DNA of 64,000 bases from Flavobacterium fluviale (GCF_003312915.1 NZ_CP030261.1:2542001-2606000), one strand, 5' to 3'; numbered from the stretch's first letter, positions 9,421 to 18,672 are shown. The notes: generated by a model not told the origin, from the sequence alone. Numbers and translations: made by a program.

Positions 9421-10482
9421 TCAAAGTTTTCTGGTTTTATAATAATTAATCGTCAAGTCAATGAATTTGCTGTAACTGTTCATACCGTCTTTTTGATTAT
9501 TTGATTTTAAGAAATTATCGTAAAGAAAATAAAATCCTTCATCCAGAAAAGTGTCATATTTTTTGTGAAATTCCTGAGTTTCCTTGTAGTTTTTTAAAAT
9601 TCCCGTATGTACAGATTTCTTTAATTGATTAAAAATTTTCTCATTTTTAAACTTCCATATTCCAAGACAATAATGTAAGGTGAAACTATATCCAGCATAT
9701 TTGTAATAAAGGTTTTCATTGTTTACAGTAGCTAAAAAACCAATAAAATTACATTCACTTTCGCTGGCGAAACCAATTTGATGCGCCATTTCGTGTGCCG
9801 TAGTTTGAGGAAAAGTATACATCGGCAGTAAATCATTAACCTGCGCTTCATTGGTAAAAGGATTCAAATAACCACCAAAGCCCATATAAGTCAATGGTGT
9901 GCTGAATAGTGATTTCTTAACGCTTAAAATTTCATATTTAAAATAAGGATGTTCTTTAGCTAAATTATCATAACCATTAAGAATCATTTTAAAAGATTCT
10001 TTTTGCGAATAAGGAAAAACAATTTTTGCTGTGTCACTTTTAGTAATAGCAAGCTGAGTTTCATTTGTTTTTGAAATTAATCTTTTTGTAAAAGCTAAAA
10101 GATCAGCATCTGTATATTCTCTTTTAATTTCCATTTTTTCGAAAAGCGGTTCTCGATAGTAATTGAATGCCCACAGAAGATGAAAGAAAAAATAAAAAAT
10201 AGAAATTTTACCTAATATTGTTAAGAGATGATCTTTCCAGTCTGTTCTCCATGTTTTACGAATTTTCCAAAACCAGCCAATTATACCTAAAATTAGAAAA
10301 GCATAAATGCAATCTCCAATAGAAAAGGGAACTTTTCCTAGAGCGGTTCTTGAAAAATGAGAAATTCTAACAAATAAATTGTTGCTGTAAAAACCTTCAA
10401 CAAAGTCTGGAAAGAAGGGGAGGATTCTTAAAAAGATAATTTGAACAATAAGAAATAATGGTAAAATGTATTTTGATTTCAC
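9421..10482 (-). CDS. DUF3810 family membrane metallopeptidase-like protein
   Basis: 353 residues starting at a GTG (10482); no nearby ATG fits. Three hydrophobic segments occupy the first 115 residues. The C-terminal part holds TTAHEMAHQIGFASESECNF, an HExxH-like zinc site (HEMAH) with a downstream Glu, as in DUF3810 proteins. A membrane-tethered zinc peptidase facing outside is likely. Substrate unknown. It ends 43 nt before the start of the ECF gene and is probably a separate unit. Confidence 0.85.
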   Translation of the reverse strand: MKSKYILPLFLIVQIIFLRILPFFPDFVEGFYSNNLFVRISHFSRTALGKVPFSIGDCIYAFLILGIIGWFWKIRKTWRTDWKDHLLTILGKISIFYFFFHLLWAFNYYREPLFEKMEIKREYTDADLLAFTKRLISKTNETQLAITKSDTAKIVFPYSQKESFKMILNGYDNLAKEHPYFKYEILSVKKSLFSTPLTYMGFGGYLNPFTNEAQVNDLLPMYTFPQTTAHEMAHQIGFASESECNFIGFLATVNNENLYYKYAGYSFTLHYCLGIWKFKNEKIFNQLKKSVHTGILKNYKETQEFHKKYDTFLDEGFYFLYDNFLKSNNQKDGMNSYSKFIDLTINYYKTRKL

Positions 10483-10852
10483 TGTTTTGGTTTTTTATAA
10501 AAATAATAATTAAATAGAAGTTGAGTTTATTTTTTTTGAAATTTTATGACTCTGTAAAAAAATATGATACATAACTTTTAAGTATTGGTATTTAAATGTG
10601 CCGTCAGGCACAATTGATTGGTAGAGAATTTATTCATATTGAAGCCAAGCGTTCCTAAGGAACGCCTGATTGTTGCTTATTTATTGTTACCAACGAAATG
10701 TCGCAATGCGACATCAATGATGAAAAATATTTCTAATATCTTATAATTTTGACTTAATATAATTTGTGCTAATTCCTATAAATTGTATCGAAAAAAGCAT
10801 TTAAACTTTGTAACTTTGAAGCTCATAATTGTTAAACATCAAACAAAATATA
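10483..10852. repeat. Intergenic region with three palindromes (REP-like)
   Basis: 370 nt without a gene. It contains three short palindromes: GTGCCGTCAGGCAC (10598-10611), GCGTTCCTAAGGAACGC (10649-10665) and ATGTCGCAATGCGACAT (10698-10714), linked by sequences such as TTGATTGGTAGAGAAT. The rest is AT-rich. A -7 box TAACTTTG (10811-10818) for the downstream peptidase ends the region. Confidence 0.8.
10811..10818 (+). promoter_or_regulatory. -7 box TAACTTTG of pepD
   Basis: Matches TAnnTTTG and lies 34 nt upstream of the ATG at 10853. An in-frame TTG at 10829 falls about where transcription would begin, which argues for the ATG. No well-spaced -33 TTG is visible. Confidence 0.55.
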
Positions 10853-12313
10853 ATGAGTCAAGAAGTAAGAAATCTGGAGCCAAAAGCACTTTGGAATAAA
10901 TTTGCAGATTTAAATGCCGTTCCTCGTCCTTCAAAAAAAGAAGAGCGCGTAATTGAGTTTATGAAAAACTTTGGAAACAGCTTAGGTTTAGAGACTTTTG
11001 AAGATGAAATTAGAAACGTAATCATCAGAAAGCCGGCTACGCCCGGAATGGAAAATCGCAAAGCTATTGTAATGCAGGGGCATTTGGATATGGTTCACCA
11101 AAAAAATGCAGATACTATTTTTGATTTCGATACGCAGGGAATTGATATGTATGTTGATGGAGACTGGGTTCGCGCTCGCGGCACAACTCTAGGTGCAGAT
11201 AACGGTTTGGGAGTTGCTACTATTATGGCAATTTTAGAAAGTAAAGACATTCCGCATCCAGCAATTGAAGCTTTGTTTACAATTGATGAAGAAACAGGAA
11301 TGACTGGTGCGCTAAATCTTAAAGGCGGAATTCTTCAAGGTCAGATTTTGTTGAATTTGGATACCGAAGAAGATGATGAAATTGATATTGGATGTGCTGG
11401 TGGAATTGACGTTACGGCTACAAGAGCGTATCACGAAGAAGAAGTTCCAGAAGGTTCTGTTGGGTATACTATCACGGTAAAAGGCCTAAACGGCGGGCAT
11501 TCAGGAATGGATATTCATAAAGGTTTAGGGAATGCCAATAAAATAATGAATCGTTTATTATTTGATGGATTTGAAAACTTCGGTTTACAGATTGTTGAAG
11601 TAAACGGAGGAAGTTTAAGAAATGCAATTCCGAGAGAGAGTGTTGCTAAAGTAATTATTTCTCAAATGTTTGATGAAGCTTATGTGTATGATATGCAGGA
11701 AATTATTTCTGACATCAAAGCTGAATATAAAACAACTGAGCCAAACTTATCAATTGAAATTGTAAAAGGAGAATTACCTGAAAAAGTGATGGATCTTGGT
11801 GTTCAAGAAGGAATTATCAGAGCAATTTATGCGGCACAAAATGGTGTATATAGAATGAGTGCTGATATGGCAGATTTGGTTGAAACTTCAAATAATATTG
11901 CCCGCGTAATTATTAAAGATGGAGAAATTTTGGTAGGATGTCTAACGCGTTCTTCTGTTGAATCTTCTAAATTTGATTTAGCAAATTCATTGCGTTCTGC
12001 TTTCGAATTAGTAGGATGCGAAGTTGAACTTTCTGGTTCTTACCCAGGATGGACTCCAAACGTTAATTCTGAAATATTAGAAGTTTTAAAAGAAATCTAC
12101 GAAAAGCAAAATGGGGAACAGCCTAAAGTTGTAGCTTGTCACGCTGGTTTAGAGTGCGGGATTTTAGGAACAAACTATCCAGATATGGATATGATTTCTT
12201 TTGGGCCGACAATTCACGGTGCACATTCTCCAGACGAAAGAGCTAGTATTTCTTCAGCTCAAAAATATTGGAAATTTGTATTAGAAATTCTTTCGAATAT
12301 TCCAGTTAAATAA
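10853..12313 (+). CDS. pepD: Aminoacyl-histidine dipeptidase (PepD, M20C)
   Basis: 486 residues. M20C peptidase that cleaves Xaa-His dipeptides such as carnosine in the cytoplasm. Zinc ligands and catalytic residues are visible: His77 and Asp79 (MQGHLDMVHQK), Asp116 (LGADNGLG), Glu146-Glu147 (TIDEETGMTG), then NLDTEEDDEI, and C-terminal CHAGLECG and GPTIHGAHSPDE. The length matches E. coli PepD (485). The start MSQEVRNLEPKALW is typical. It is monocistronic, with its own -7 box. Confidence 0.95.
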   Translation: MSQEVRNLEPKALWNKFADLNAVPRPSKKEERVIEFMKNFGNSLGLETFEDEIRNVIIRKPATPGMENRKAIVMQGHLDMVHQKNADTIFDFDTQGIDMYVDGDWVRARGTTLGADNGLGVATIMAILESKDIPHPAIEALFTIDEETGMTGALNLKGGILQGQILLNLDTEEDDEIDIGCAGGIDVTATRAYHEEEVPEGSVGYTITVKGLNGGHSGMDIHKGLGNANKIMNRLLFDGFENFGLQIVEVNGGSLRNAIPRESVAKVIISQMFDEAYVYDMQEIISDIKAEYKTTEPNLSIEIVKGELPEKVMDLGVQEGIIRAIYAAQNGVYRMSADMADLVETSNNIARVIIKDGEILVGCLTRSSVESSKFDLANSLRSAFELVGCEVELSGSYPGWTPNVNSEILEVLKEIYEKQNGEQPKVVACHAGLECGILGTNYPDMDMISFGPTIHGAHSPDERASISSAQKYWKFVLEILSNIPVK

Positions 12314-12389
12314 AGTCACAGTATTCAGTCGCAGTCTCAGTATTCAGTTAAACAACTGTAAACTGAGACTATAAACTGATACTTTAAAA

Positions 12390-12500
12390 CTAATCTCTCT
12401 TAGGAGTATTTTTCTTCTCTCTTTTTTCTTCTTTCTTTTCTTTAGCCGTTTTTAACGGTTCTTTTTTTGCTGTTTTTTTAGCATCTTGACCCTTTGCCAT
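12390..12500 (-). CDS. Lysine-rich microprotein (36 aa)
   Basis: A short frame from ATG (12500) to TAG. It encodes MAKGQDAKKTAKKEP, then LKTAKEKKEEKREKK, ending NTPKRD. It has about 16 Lys/Arg among 36 residues, with no hydrophobic segment, so it should be disordered and very basic, perhaps nucleic-acid or ribosome associated. I recall similar small proteins in Flavobacteria but cannot check. It is flanked by a repeat (CAGTATTCAG, CTGAGACT) at 12314-12389 and by the terminator of the upstream minus-strand gene. Confidence 0.65.
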   Translation of the reverse strand: MAKGQDAKKTAKKEPLKTAKEKKEEKREKKNTPKRD

Positions 12501-12558
12501 AATTTATTGATTTTGATGGTGTTTCAGTAAAAGTAAAGCTTTTAAAAACTTAAACGCC

Positions 12559-12593
12559 AAAAAAAATCCCCAATTTTAAAATTGAGGATTTAA
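12559..12593 (-). terminator. Terminator of the carboxypeptidase-regulatory-like gene
   Basis: On the minus strand AAATCCTCAATTTT pairs with AAAATTGGGGATTT, followed by a T run. It lies 25-59 nt after the stop codon at 12618. Confidence 0.8.
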
Positions 12594-12617
12594 ATATTTT
12601 CCTTATGAAGGAGATTC

Positions 12618-13391
12618 TTAATTACGTTTTAATACTTTGTATTGTTCGTAGCACGCACTAATTGCATCCATAATCTGAAGATCATTTGCAGATTGAATAA
12701 AAGAATCAGAATAATTGCATCTGTGCATGATTTCAGGAATTTCGTCCTTGCTTACTCCTAATAAAACGGCAACTGTTTCACGGTCGTATTTAGATTCCAA
12801 AAGCGTTCGCACAGTATCATCTTTCTTCATTTCCTTAAGTTTCTTGAGTTCTTTACCATTTTTTCCAAAGAAATTATAGAGCATATCCGCGGGATTAAAG
12901 ATCGATCCTAATACTTTTCCAAATGCATTTGGAGCATATTCTCCAGCTTCATAGCCTTGTGTAAGACCTGAGATACTGTAACGATAGTTTTCTTTTGTTG
13001 GAATTAACTTAGAATCAATTTCAAGATATCCTGTTAAAGTAAACGGAGCAATTACAACTTCTTCCAAAGCAATTGCTTTTTCGGTAAGTTGAATACGTGT
13101 TACCTTGTTTTTTATCCAGTCATTTGTAACTCTAATTCTTAGAGATTGAAAACCCAGAATAGAGAAATGCAGTGTATCATTAACTTGAACGTCAATTTCA
13201 AAATATCCTTTTTCGTCAGATTTTGCGCCTCGCACTTTATTGGTATTAATAACATTTACGCCGGCAAGTGGCTGTTTGCTGTTGTCATTAATAATATAAC
13301 CTGAAACTCTTTGAGGAACAGTTGGCTGCGTATCTTGCGCGAAACCAATATTAGCTAGAAGAATAAAAAAGAAAACTGCGAAATATTTCAT
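12618..13391 (-). CDS. Secreted CarboxypepD_reg-like domain protein
   Basis: 257 residues with a signal peptide ending near IGFAQ. Residues about 28-110 form a carboxypeptidase-regulatory-like beta-sandwich (GYIINDNSKQPLAGVNVINT, GYFEIDV, DTLHFSILGFQS), the module found at the N-terminus of SusC-type transporters. The remaining about 150 residues carry no barrel, so it is a stand-alone periplasmic or outer-membrane associated protein. Function unknown. It has its own terminator. Confidence 0.85.
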   Translation of the reverse strand: MKYFAVFFFILLANIGFAQDTQPTVPQRVSGYIINDNSKQPLAGVNVINTNKVRGAKSDEKGYFEIDVQVNDTLHFSILGFQSLRIRVTNDWIKNKVTRIQLTEKAIALEEVVIAPFTLTGYLEIDSKLIPTKENYRYSISGLTQGYEAGEYAPNAFGKVLGSIFNPADMLYNFFGKNGKELKKLKEMKKDDTVRTLLESKYDRETVAVLLGVSKDEIPEIMHRCNYSDSFIQSANDLQIMDAISACYEQYKVLKRN

Positions 13392-13534
13392 ATCCTGATT
13401 TAAAGCTCTAAAAGTAGTAAATCGGGATTAAATATCTCATAGTCTTGGAATTTAATTATAAGAAAATTAACAAAGGACGCAGTCTTGCTTTTTGTAAGTA
13501 CAAAACTCATTCATAGAGCGTAAGATTCTTAATA

Positions 13535-13572
13535 TAAAAAAAAACCAAATTCCAATTAAGTCTGGAATTTGG
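13535..13572 (-). terminator. Terminator of the DEAD-box helicase gene
   Basis: On the minus strand CCAAATTCCA pairs with TGGAATTTGG, followed by about ten T. It begins 28 nt after the stop. Confidence 0.85.
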
Positions 13573-13599
13573 GATTTTATATTTTGAGATATTAATGTA

Positions 13600-15513
13600 T
13601 TAATCTCTTCTAGATCTTCTTGGTCTTGAGCTGTCGCCAAAGTTTTCAGAACGTCTAGGAGCTCTTTCTGAACCTCCTTCGTTTCTTGGAGCAGAACTTC
13701 TAAAACCGCCTTCTCTTTTTGGAGCAGAGTTTCTATCACTTCTAAAACCGCCTTCTCTAGATCCTCCGTCTCTCGAAGAGTTTCTGTCGCTTCTAAATCC
13801 GCCTCCAGAACCTTCACGTCTTGGAGCAAAGTTTCCTTCTCTTCTTGGTCCAGAACTTCTTCCGCCGCCACGATTGTTGTGGTCACGTCTTCCGCCTCCG
13901 TCATTTTTAGAGATCTCAACATTGATACGACGACCTTCTAATTGAATGTTGTTTAAAACATCCATTACTTTGTCAGTATGCTGTGGATCAGTGTTAAAGA
14001 AAGAGAAACCTTCTTTTACATCAACTTTAAAGATATCATCACGACCTAAATCTAATGTTTCTTTTAAGTAATCTTTTAATGACATCCAGTCAAAATTGTC
14101 TCTAGAACCGATGTTTACAAAATAACGAACTGCTCCATTATTATTGAATTCTCTTGGCTCAGAATCTCCTCTTTCACGTCTTTCTCCAGATTGAGCAGAG
14201 ATATCTCTGTTCTTTTTGTAGTAAGTAATGAAACGGTTAAATTCTACAGAAACCATTTTCTTTATCAATTCTTCTTTAGATAAATCTTCAAGAACATTGT
14301 TAATTGCTGGTAAGTAGTTGTCAATTTCGTGATCAACTTCTGTATCTTTAATTTTATTTGCTAAGTGCAATAATTGGATTTCGCAGATTTCAATTCCAGA
14401 TGGAATAGTTTTTTCTTCGAATTTTTGTTTGATGATTCTTTCGATAGAAGAAATTTTACGCAACTCACTTTTTGTAACAATTACAATAGAAGTTCCTAAT
14501 TTTCCAGCTCTACCAGTACGTCCAGAACGGTGGTTGTACGTTTCAATTTCATCAGGTAATTGGTAGTTTACAACGTGTGTCACGTTATCAACGTCAATAC
14601 CACGCGCAGCAACGTCAGTAGCAACAAGCATCTGAATTTGTCTTCCGCGGAAAGATTTCATTACACCATCACGCTGTGCTTGAGATAAATCTCCGTGTAA
14701 AGCAGCAGCACTGTATCCGTCTTCGATTAATTTTTCAGCAATAGCTTGCGTGTCTCTTTTTGTACGACAGAAAACTACAGAGAAAATATCTGGATTAGCA
14801 TCAGCTAAACGTTTCAAAGCTTCATAACGGTCACGAGCATTTACTAAGTAAAATTCGTGAGAAACTGTTGCAGAACCTGAATTTTTGGCTCCAACAGTAA
14901 TTTCAACTGGTTCGCTCATGAATTGTTTTGCAATTCTAGCAACCTCTTGCGGCATAGTTGCAGAGAACAACCATGTACTTTTTTCGTCTGGAGTATCTGA
15001 TAAAATAGATACGATATCCTCATAGAATCCCATGTTTAACATTTCGTCAGCCTCATCAAGAATACAGTAATCTATATTTTTAATGTTAACCAAACCTCTG
15101 TTAATCATGTCTTGCATTCTTCCTGGAGTTGCAACGATAATCTGCGCTCCTCTTTTAATGTCTCTAGCTTGCTCTGTAATACTAGCCCCGCCGTAAACTG
15201 CTACCACATTAATACCTTTTTCGTATTTTGAGTAGTTTTTAAGTTCGTTGGTAATCTGTAAACAAAGTTCTCGTGTTGGCGATAAAACTAATGCTTGTGT
15301 GTTTCTGTTGTCAGCATCAATTTTTTGAATTAGCGGAAAACCGAAAGCTGCCGTTTTCCCTGTCCCTGTCTGAGCCAACGCAACCATATCTGTGTCTTTT
15401 TCCAATAATAGGGGAATCGCCTTTTCCTGTACCTCTGACGGATTTTCAAATCCTAGATCTAAAATCGCCTTCAGTAACGATTCATTCAATCCTAATTGTT
15501 CAAATTTATTCAT
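13600..15513 (-). CDS. DEAD-box RNA helicase with DbpA-type RNA-binding domain and RG-rich tail
   Basis: 637 residues from the ATG at 15513. An in-frame TTG at 15537 lies inside the -7 box, so it is not used. Core motifs are AQTGTGKTA (Walker A), PTRELCLQ, TPGR, LDEADEMLN (DEAD), SATMP, and HRSGRTGRAG (motif VI). Residues about 460-535 look like a DbpA RNA-binding domain (YFVNIGSRDNFDW, VDVKEGFSFF). The last about 100 residues are Arg/Gly/Ser repeats (APRREG, GGFRSDRNS) typical of a disordered RNA-binding tail. Likely roles are ribosome assembly and cold-shock RNA remodelling, like DeaD/CsdA. Confidence 0.93.
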   Translation of the reverse strand: MNKFEQLGLNESLLKAILDLGFENPSEVQEKAIPLLLEKDTDMVALAQTGTGKTAAFGFPLIQKIDADNRNTQALVLSPTRELCLQITNELKNYSKYEKGINVVAVYGGASITEQARDIKRGAQIIVATPGRMQDMINRGLVNIKNIDYCILDEADEMLNMGFYEDIVSILSDTPDEKSTWLFSATMPQEVARIAKQFMSEPVEITVGAKNSGSATVSHEFYLVNARDRYEALKRLADANPDIFSVVFCRTKRDTQAIAEKLIEDGYSAAALHGDLSQAQRDGVMKSFRGRQIQMLVATDVAARGIDVDNVTHVVNYQLPDEIETYNHRSGRTGRAGKLGTSIVIVTKSELRKISSIERIIKQKFEEKTIPSGIEICEIQLLHLANKIKDTEVDHEIDNYLPAINNVLEDLSKEELIKKMVSVEFNRFITYYKKNRDISAQSGERRERGDSEPREFNNNGAVRYFVNIGSRDNFDWMSLKDYLKETLDLGRDDIFKVDVKEGFSFFNTDPQHTDKVMDVLNNIQLEGRRINVEISKNDGGGRRDHNNRGGGRSSGPRREGNFAPRREGSGGGFRSDRNSSRDGGSREGGFRSDRNSAPKREGGFRSSAPRNEGGSERAPRRSENFGDSSRPRRSRRD

Positions 15514-15534
15514 ATATGTATTTAAAATAGGGTG

Positions 15535-15542
15535 CAAAATTA
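15535..15542 (-). promoter_or_regulatory. -7 box TAATTTTG of the helicase gene
   Basis: On the minus strand TAATTTTG matches TAnnTTTG and lies 21 nt before the ATG at 15513. Its last three bases form the in-frame TTG that would otherwise look like an earlier start. Confidence 0.6.
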
Positions 15543-15717
15543 CTGTTAATTATTCAGATAAACTAATGGTAATTCAAGAATTATGTATTTGTTATGATTT
15601 GATTATCAAAAAGTTACAGTTTTATTGAAATCATTTTTTTTTAGAAATCCATAAAACACCCTAAAATAACGTCATGAAATCTAAAATTTCGCCTTTAAAA
15701 TGTTGTATTTGAAACAA

Positions 15718-16296
15718 TTATTTTGCGGCACTCAGGAAATCAATTAGTTGCTGAACTGCTTTTCCGCGGTGGCCTATTTTATTTTTTACTTCCAATGGCA
15801 ATTGGGCAAAGGTCTCATCAAAATTTTCGGGTTTAAAAATAGGATCATATCCAAAACCATTTGTTCCCATTTTATGAGAGGTAATAATTCCTTTAGCAAT
15901 TCCAGTAAACAAATATTGTTTGCCTTCAAGGTTTAAAGTAATAACGGTCTTGAACTGGGCGCTGCGATTTTCTTCATTTTTTAATGCCTCTAAAAGCTTG
16001 TTCATATTATCATCTGCATTTTTTTGTTCGCCGGCATATCTTGCAGAATAAACTCCTGGTTCACCATTTAGTGCACTTAATTCTAATCCAGTATCATCAG
16101 CAAAACAATCGTATCCGTATTTTTGAGTTACATAATCGGCTTTTAAAATCGCATTTCCTTCAATTGTATCTGCAGTTTCAGGAATATCTTCAAGGCAGTT
16201 AATATCTTCTAAACTTAATATTTTAATGCTTTCAGGAAGCATGCTTTGTATTTCTGCAATTTTATTTTTATTGTTTGAAGCAAAAACGAGTTTCAT
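15718..16296 (-). CDS. rdgB: dITP/XTP pyrophosphatase (RdgB/HAM1)
   Basis: 192 residues, full family length. Hydrolyses non-canonical purine nucleoside triphosphates to monophosphate and pyrophosphate, keeping inosine and xanthosine out of DNA. Visible motifs: FASNNKNKIAEI at the N-terminus, FADDTGLELSALNGEPGVYSA (metal and base pocket) and the C-terminal GYDPIFKP with IGHRGKA. It is divergent from the ABC exporter with 75 nt between. Confidence 0.95.
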   Translation of the reverse strand: MKLVFASNNKNKIAEIQSMLPESIKILSLEDINCLEDIPETADTIEGNAILKADYVTQKYGYDCFADDTGLELSALNGEPGVYSARYAGEQKNADDNMNKLLEALKNEENRSAQFKTVITLNLEGKQYLFTGIAKGIITSHKMGTNGFGYDPIFKPENFDETFAQLPLEVKNKIGHRGKAVQQLIDFLSAAK

Positions 16297-16339
16297 AGAA
16301 TTATCTGTTTAAATGATTTCAACACAAATTTAGAATTCT

Positions 16340-16347
16340 TATATTTG
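16340..16347 (+). promoter_or_regulatory. -7 box TATATTTG of the ABC exporter
   Basis: Matches TAnnTTTG and lies 24 nt upstream of the ATG at 16372. No clear -33 TTG is seen at the right distance. Confidence 0.5.
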
Positions 16348-16371
16348 ATATGTTACCTAAAAATAAAATAA

Positions 16372-18150
16372 ATGCAGTTATCAGTTCTTTATAAAAAAAT
16401 AATGCCTTTTGTAAAGCCTTACAGAAAGATGGTAATTGCTACTTTACTGCTTACATTTTTGGGTTCTTTTGCGGCGCAGGTTAATGCCTTAATTTTAAAA
16501 TATACTGTCGATACAATCAATAATTTAATGGTGGCACATGAGCCGTTGTCAAAAGGTTTTCATTTGTTAGGAATTATTAGTATTGTATTGTTAACTAAAG
16601 AGTTGGTTAATTCTGTTGTACAGTTTGGGCAAAAATTTTATGGAGAAAAACTTCGTATTTTTATAACCCGTGATATTTCTCAAACCATTGTCGAAAAAAT
16701 CCTGAGTTATAGAATGGAATTTTATACTTCTGATGAAAATGAAAGCGGAAAACTTCAAACCAGAATCGATCTCGGAATCAGTAGTTTAACTCGATTGGTG
16801 CAAAACTTTTTTATTGATATTCTGCCTTTATTTGCAAACGCTTTTGTGGCATTGGTTATAATGTTTTATGCCAATGTCTATGTTGGTTTGGTGAGTTTGT
16901 GTATTATTCCGATTTACTTTTATATCAGTCAATTACAAGCGAGAAAATTAAGCGGATTTAGGAGACGAATGCGTAATTACCGAGAAACCAAAAACAACGG
17001 AATCATAAGTTTAATTGAATCTATTACGGTCATTAAATCTTTTGTACGAGAATCGACAGAAGCGGACCGCCACGAAAAGATTCAATATGAAATGACTGAA
17101 AATCAATTAGCAACCAGAAAAACCAGTTTTATTTTTGAAAGCGTTAAAAGTTTTGTCGAGCAGATAGGAGTGGTGATTATCATTATATTGACTGCATATT
17201 TTGTGTTGAACAACCAGATGACAATTGGTGCCATAATGTTTCATATTATGTTGTTTAATAATGTTTCGTCTCCGATTAGACAATTACACCGAATTTACGA
17301 CGAAGTAAACGATGCTCTTATTTACTCTGAAGGCTTTTTTGATATTTTAGAATCAGAGCAGGAAATAGAAACAACGGGAGATTTTATTCCACAAAAAATT
17401 AGCGGATTAATAGAGGTTAAAAATGTAGATTTTGTGTATCCAAACGGAACGCAGGCATTATACAATATTAATTTTACGGTAAAACCAAACGAGACTTCGG
17501 CTTTGGTCGGACTCAGCGGTGCAGGAAAAAGTACTGTAATTAATTTGCTGGATAAATTTTATCAGCCTTCGTCGGGTCATATTTTTTTAGATGGAGTTGA
17601 TTTAACAGATTATAATACAGATTTCCTTCGTAAAAATATTGGATTAGTGCTTCAGAAAAACCATATTTTTAAAGGCACAATTGCAGAGAATATTTTGTAC
17701 GGAAAGCCAGAAGCTTCAAAAGAGGAAATTATTGAAGCGGCGAAACAAGCCTATATTCATGAGCAAGTAATTCAATTGCCAAAAGGATATGATTCTGATG
17801 CACATTTACTTTCTGGCGGACAACAACAGCGAATTGCCATTGCAAGATTATTTTTGAAAAATCCGCCCATAATTTTCTTAGATGAACCAACCGCGAGCCT
17901 AGATGCGATTGCTACAGAACAAATAAAAAAGTCTCTTGATGCCATAAAAAAAGATAGAACTGTAATTATAATTTCGCACAGTATTTCTCAAATTATTGAC
18001 GCCTCAAATATTATAGTTTTAGAAAAAGGAAGATGTGTCGAAAAAGGAACTCATGACGAATTATATGATAATAAAGGAACGTATTATCAAATATTTATGG
18101 CAATGGCCAATAGTTTAAATATTGAGAAAATCACTCAGACTTTTGACTGA
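16372..18150 (+). CDS. ABC exporter, fused permease and ATPase (MsbA-like)
   Basis: 592 residues: six transmembrane helices in about residues 20-300, then a nucleotide-binding domain from about 345. Walker A is GLSGAGKST near 381, the signature LSGGQQQRIAIARL near 480, Walker B IIFLDEPTASLD, and the switch His lies in IISHSIS. Half-transporters of this kind work as homodimers exporting lipids or drugs; the substrate cannot be told from sequence. The last 20 nt overlap the 3' end of the DUF2809 gene on the other strand. Confidence 0.92.
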   Translation: MQLSVLYKKIMPFVKPYRKMVIATLLLTFLGSFAAQVNALILKYTVDTINNLMVAHEPLSKGFHLLGIISIVLLTKELVNSVVQFGQKFYGEKLRIFITRDISQTIVEKILSYRMEFYTSDENESGKLQTRIDLGISSLTRLVQNFFIDILPLFANAFVALVIMFYANVYVGLVSLCIIPIYFYISQLQARKLSGFRRRMRNYRETKNNGIISLIESITVIKSFVRESTEADRHEKIQYEMTENQLATRKTSFIFESVKSFVEQIGVVIIIILTAYFVLNNQMTIGAIMFHIMLFNNVSSPIRQLHRIYDEVNDALIYSEGFFDILESEQEIETTGDFIPQKISGLIEVKNVDFVYPNGTQALYNINFTVKPNETSALVGLSGAGKSTVINLLDKFYQPSSGHIFLDGVDLTDYNTDFLRKNIGLVLQKNHIFKGTIAENILYGKPEASKEEIIEAAKQAYIHEQVIQLPKGYDSDAHLLSGGQQQRIAIARLFLKNPPIIFLDEPTASLDAIATEQIKKSLDAIKKDRTVIIISHSISQIIDASNIIVLEKGRCVEKGTHDELYDNKGTYYQIFMAMANSLNIEKITQTFD

Positions 18151-18511
18151 TATAATTTAAAACTATTTTTTCGACAAGAAAAGCAAAAGTGATTCCGAAT
18201 GTATAAGCAACAATGTCAGACCATAAAAATCCCTGTCCTAAAACATACCTGCCAAACAGCGTTTTTCTAAGTTCTATAATCCATTCTGCCTGATACAACT
18301 GCAGAAATTCAATTCCGTAGCAAATCAAAAGTGAAATAATTGCTATTAAATATGCTTTTTTGAATGGAAGAAATATTCGAACCAAAAAGTAATTCATAAC
18401 TGCATACAAAAAATCGCCAATCCATAAGGGAATAAATGAGATTTTTCTAGAAAGGATTCCGAGTAAAATGATGCTTAGGAAAACGATGAAATAATAGATT
18501 CTGGATTTCAA
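18131..18511 (-). CDS. DUF2809 family membrane protein
   Basis: 126 residues with four hydrophobic segments covering most of the length. Its pattern (WIGDFLYAVMNYFLV, GIEFLQLYQAEW, LGQGFLWSDIVAYTFGI) matches DUF2809 proteins of unknown role. The start is a TTG at 18511; no ATG would preserve the first helix. The coding ends of this gene and the ABC exporter overlap tail to tail by 20 nt. Confidence 0.8.
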   Translation of the reverse strand: MKSRIYYFIVFLSIILLGILSRKISFIPLWIGDFLYAVMNYFLVRIFLPFKKAYLIAIISLLICYGIEFLQLYQAEWIIELRKTLFGRYVLGQGFLWSDIVAYTFGITFAFLVEKIVLNYISQKSE

Positions 18512-18563
18512 ATTAGGAATTTTAGTTTGGGCAAATTTATATTTTTTTTAGCTAAAACGGATT

Positions 18564-18672
18564 GTTTTTGTCATTCCGAGGAACGAGGAATCGCACAAGA
18601 AATTCCGCAAAGGAATGAGTCAATCTTTTTAGATTAGCTAGTGTGATTCTTCGTTCCTCAGAATGACAAACT
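18564..18672. repeat. Long imperfect inverted repeat in intergenic space
   Basis: Within the 310-nt gap 18512-18821, the arm TTTTGTCATTCCGAGGAACG continuing GAGGAATCGCAC (18567-18597) pairs imperfectly with GTGTGATTCTTCGTTCCTCA continuing GAATGACAAAC (18641-18671). Two smaller hairpins lie inside (ATTCCGCAAAGGAAT, AATCTTTTTAGATT). GTCATTCCGAGGAACGAGG-type repeats are common between genes in Bacteroidota. The rest of the gap is AT-rich with nothing else recognised. Confidence 0.8.

Noticed and set aside
13467..13922. 151-codon Glu/Leu-rich frame on the minus strand
   Set aside because: It is another frame of the Arg/Gly-rich tail of the DEAD-box gene plus its terminator; its composition reflects the repeat codons.
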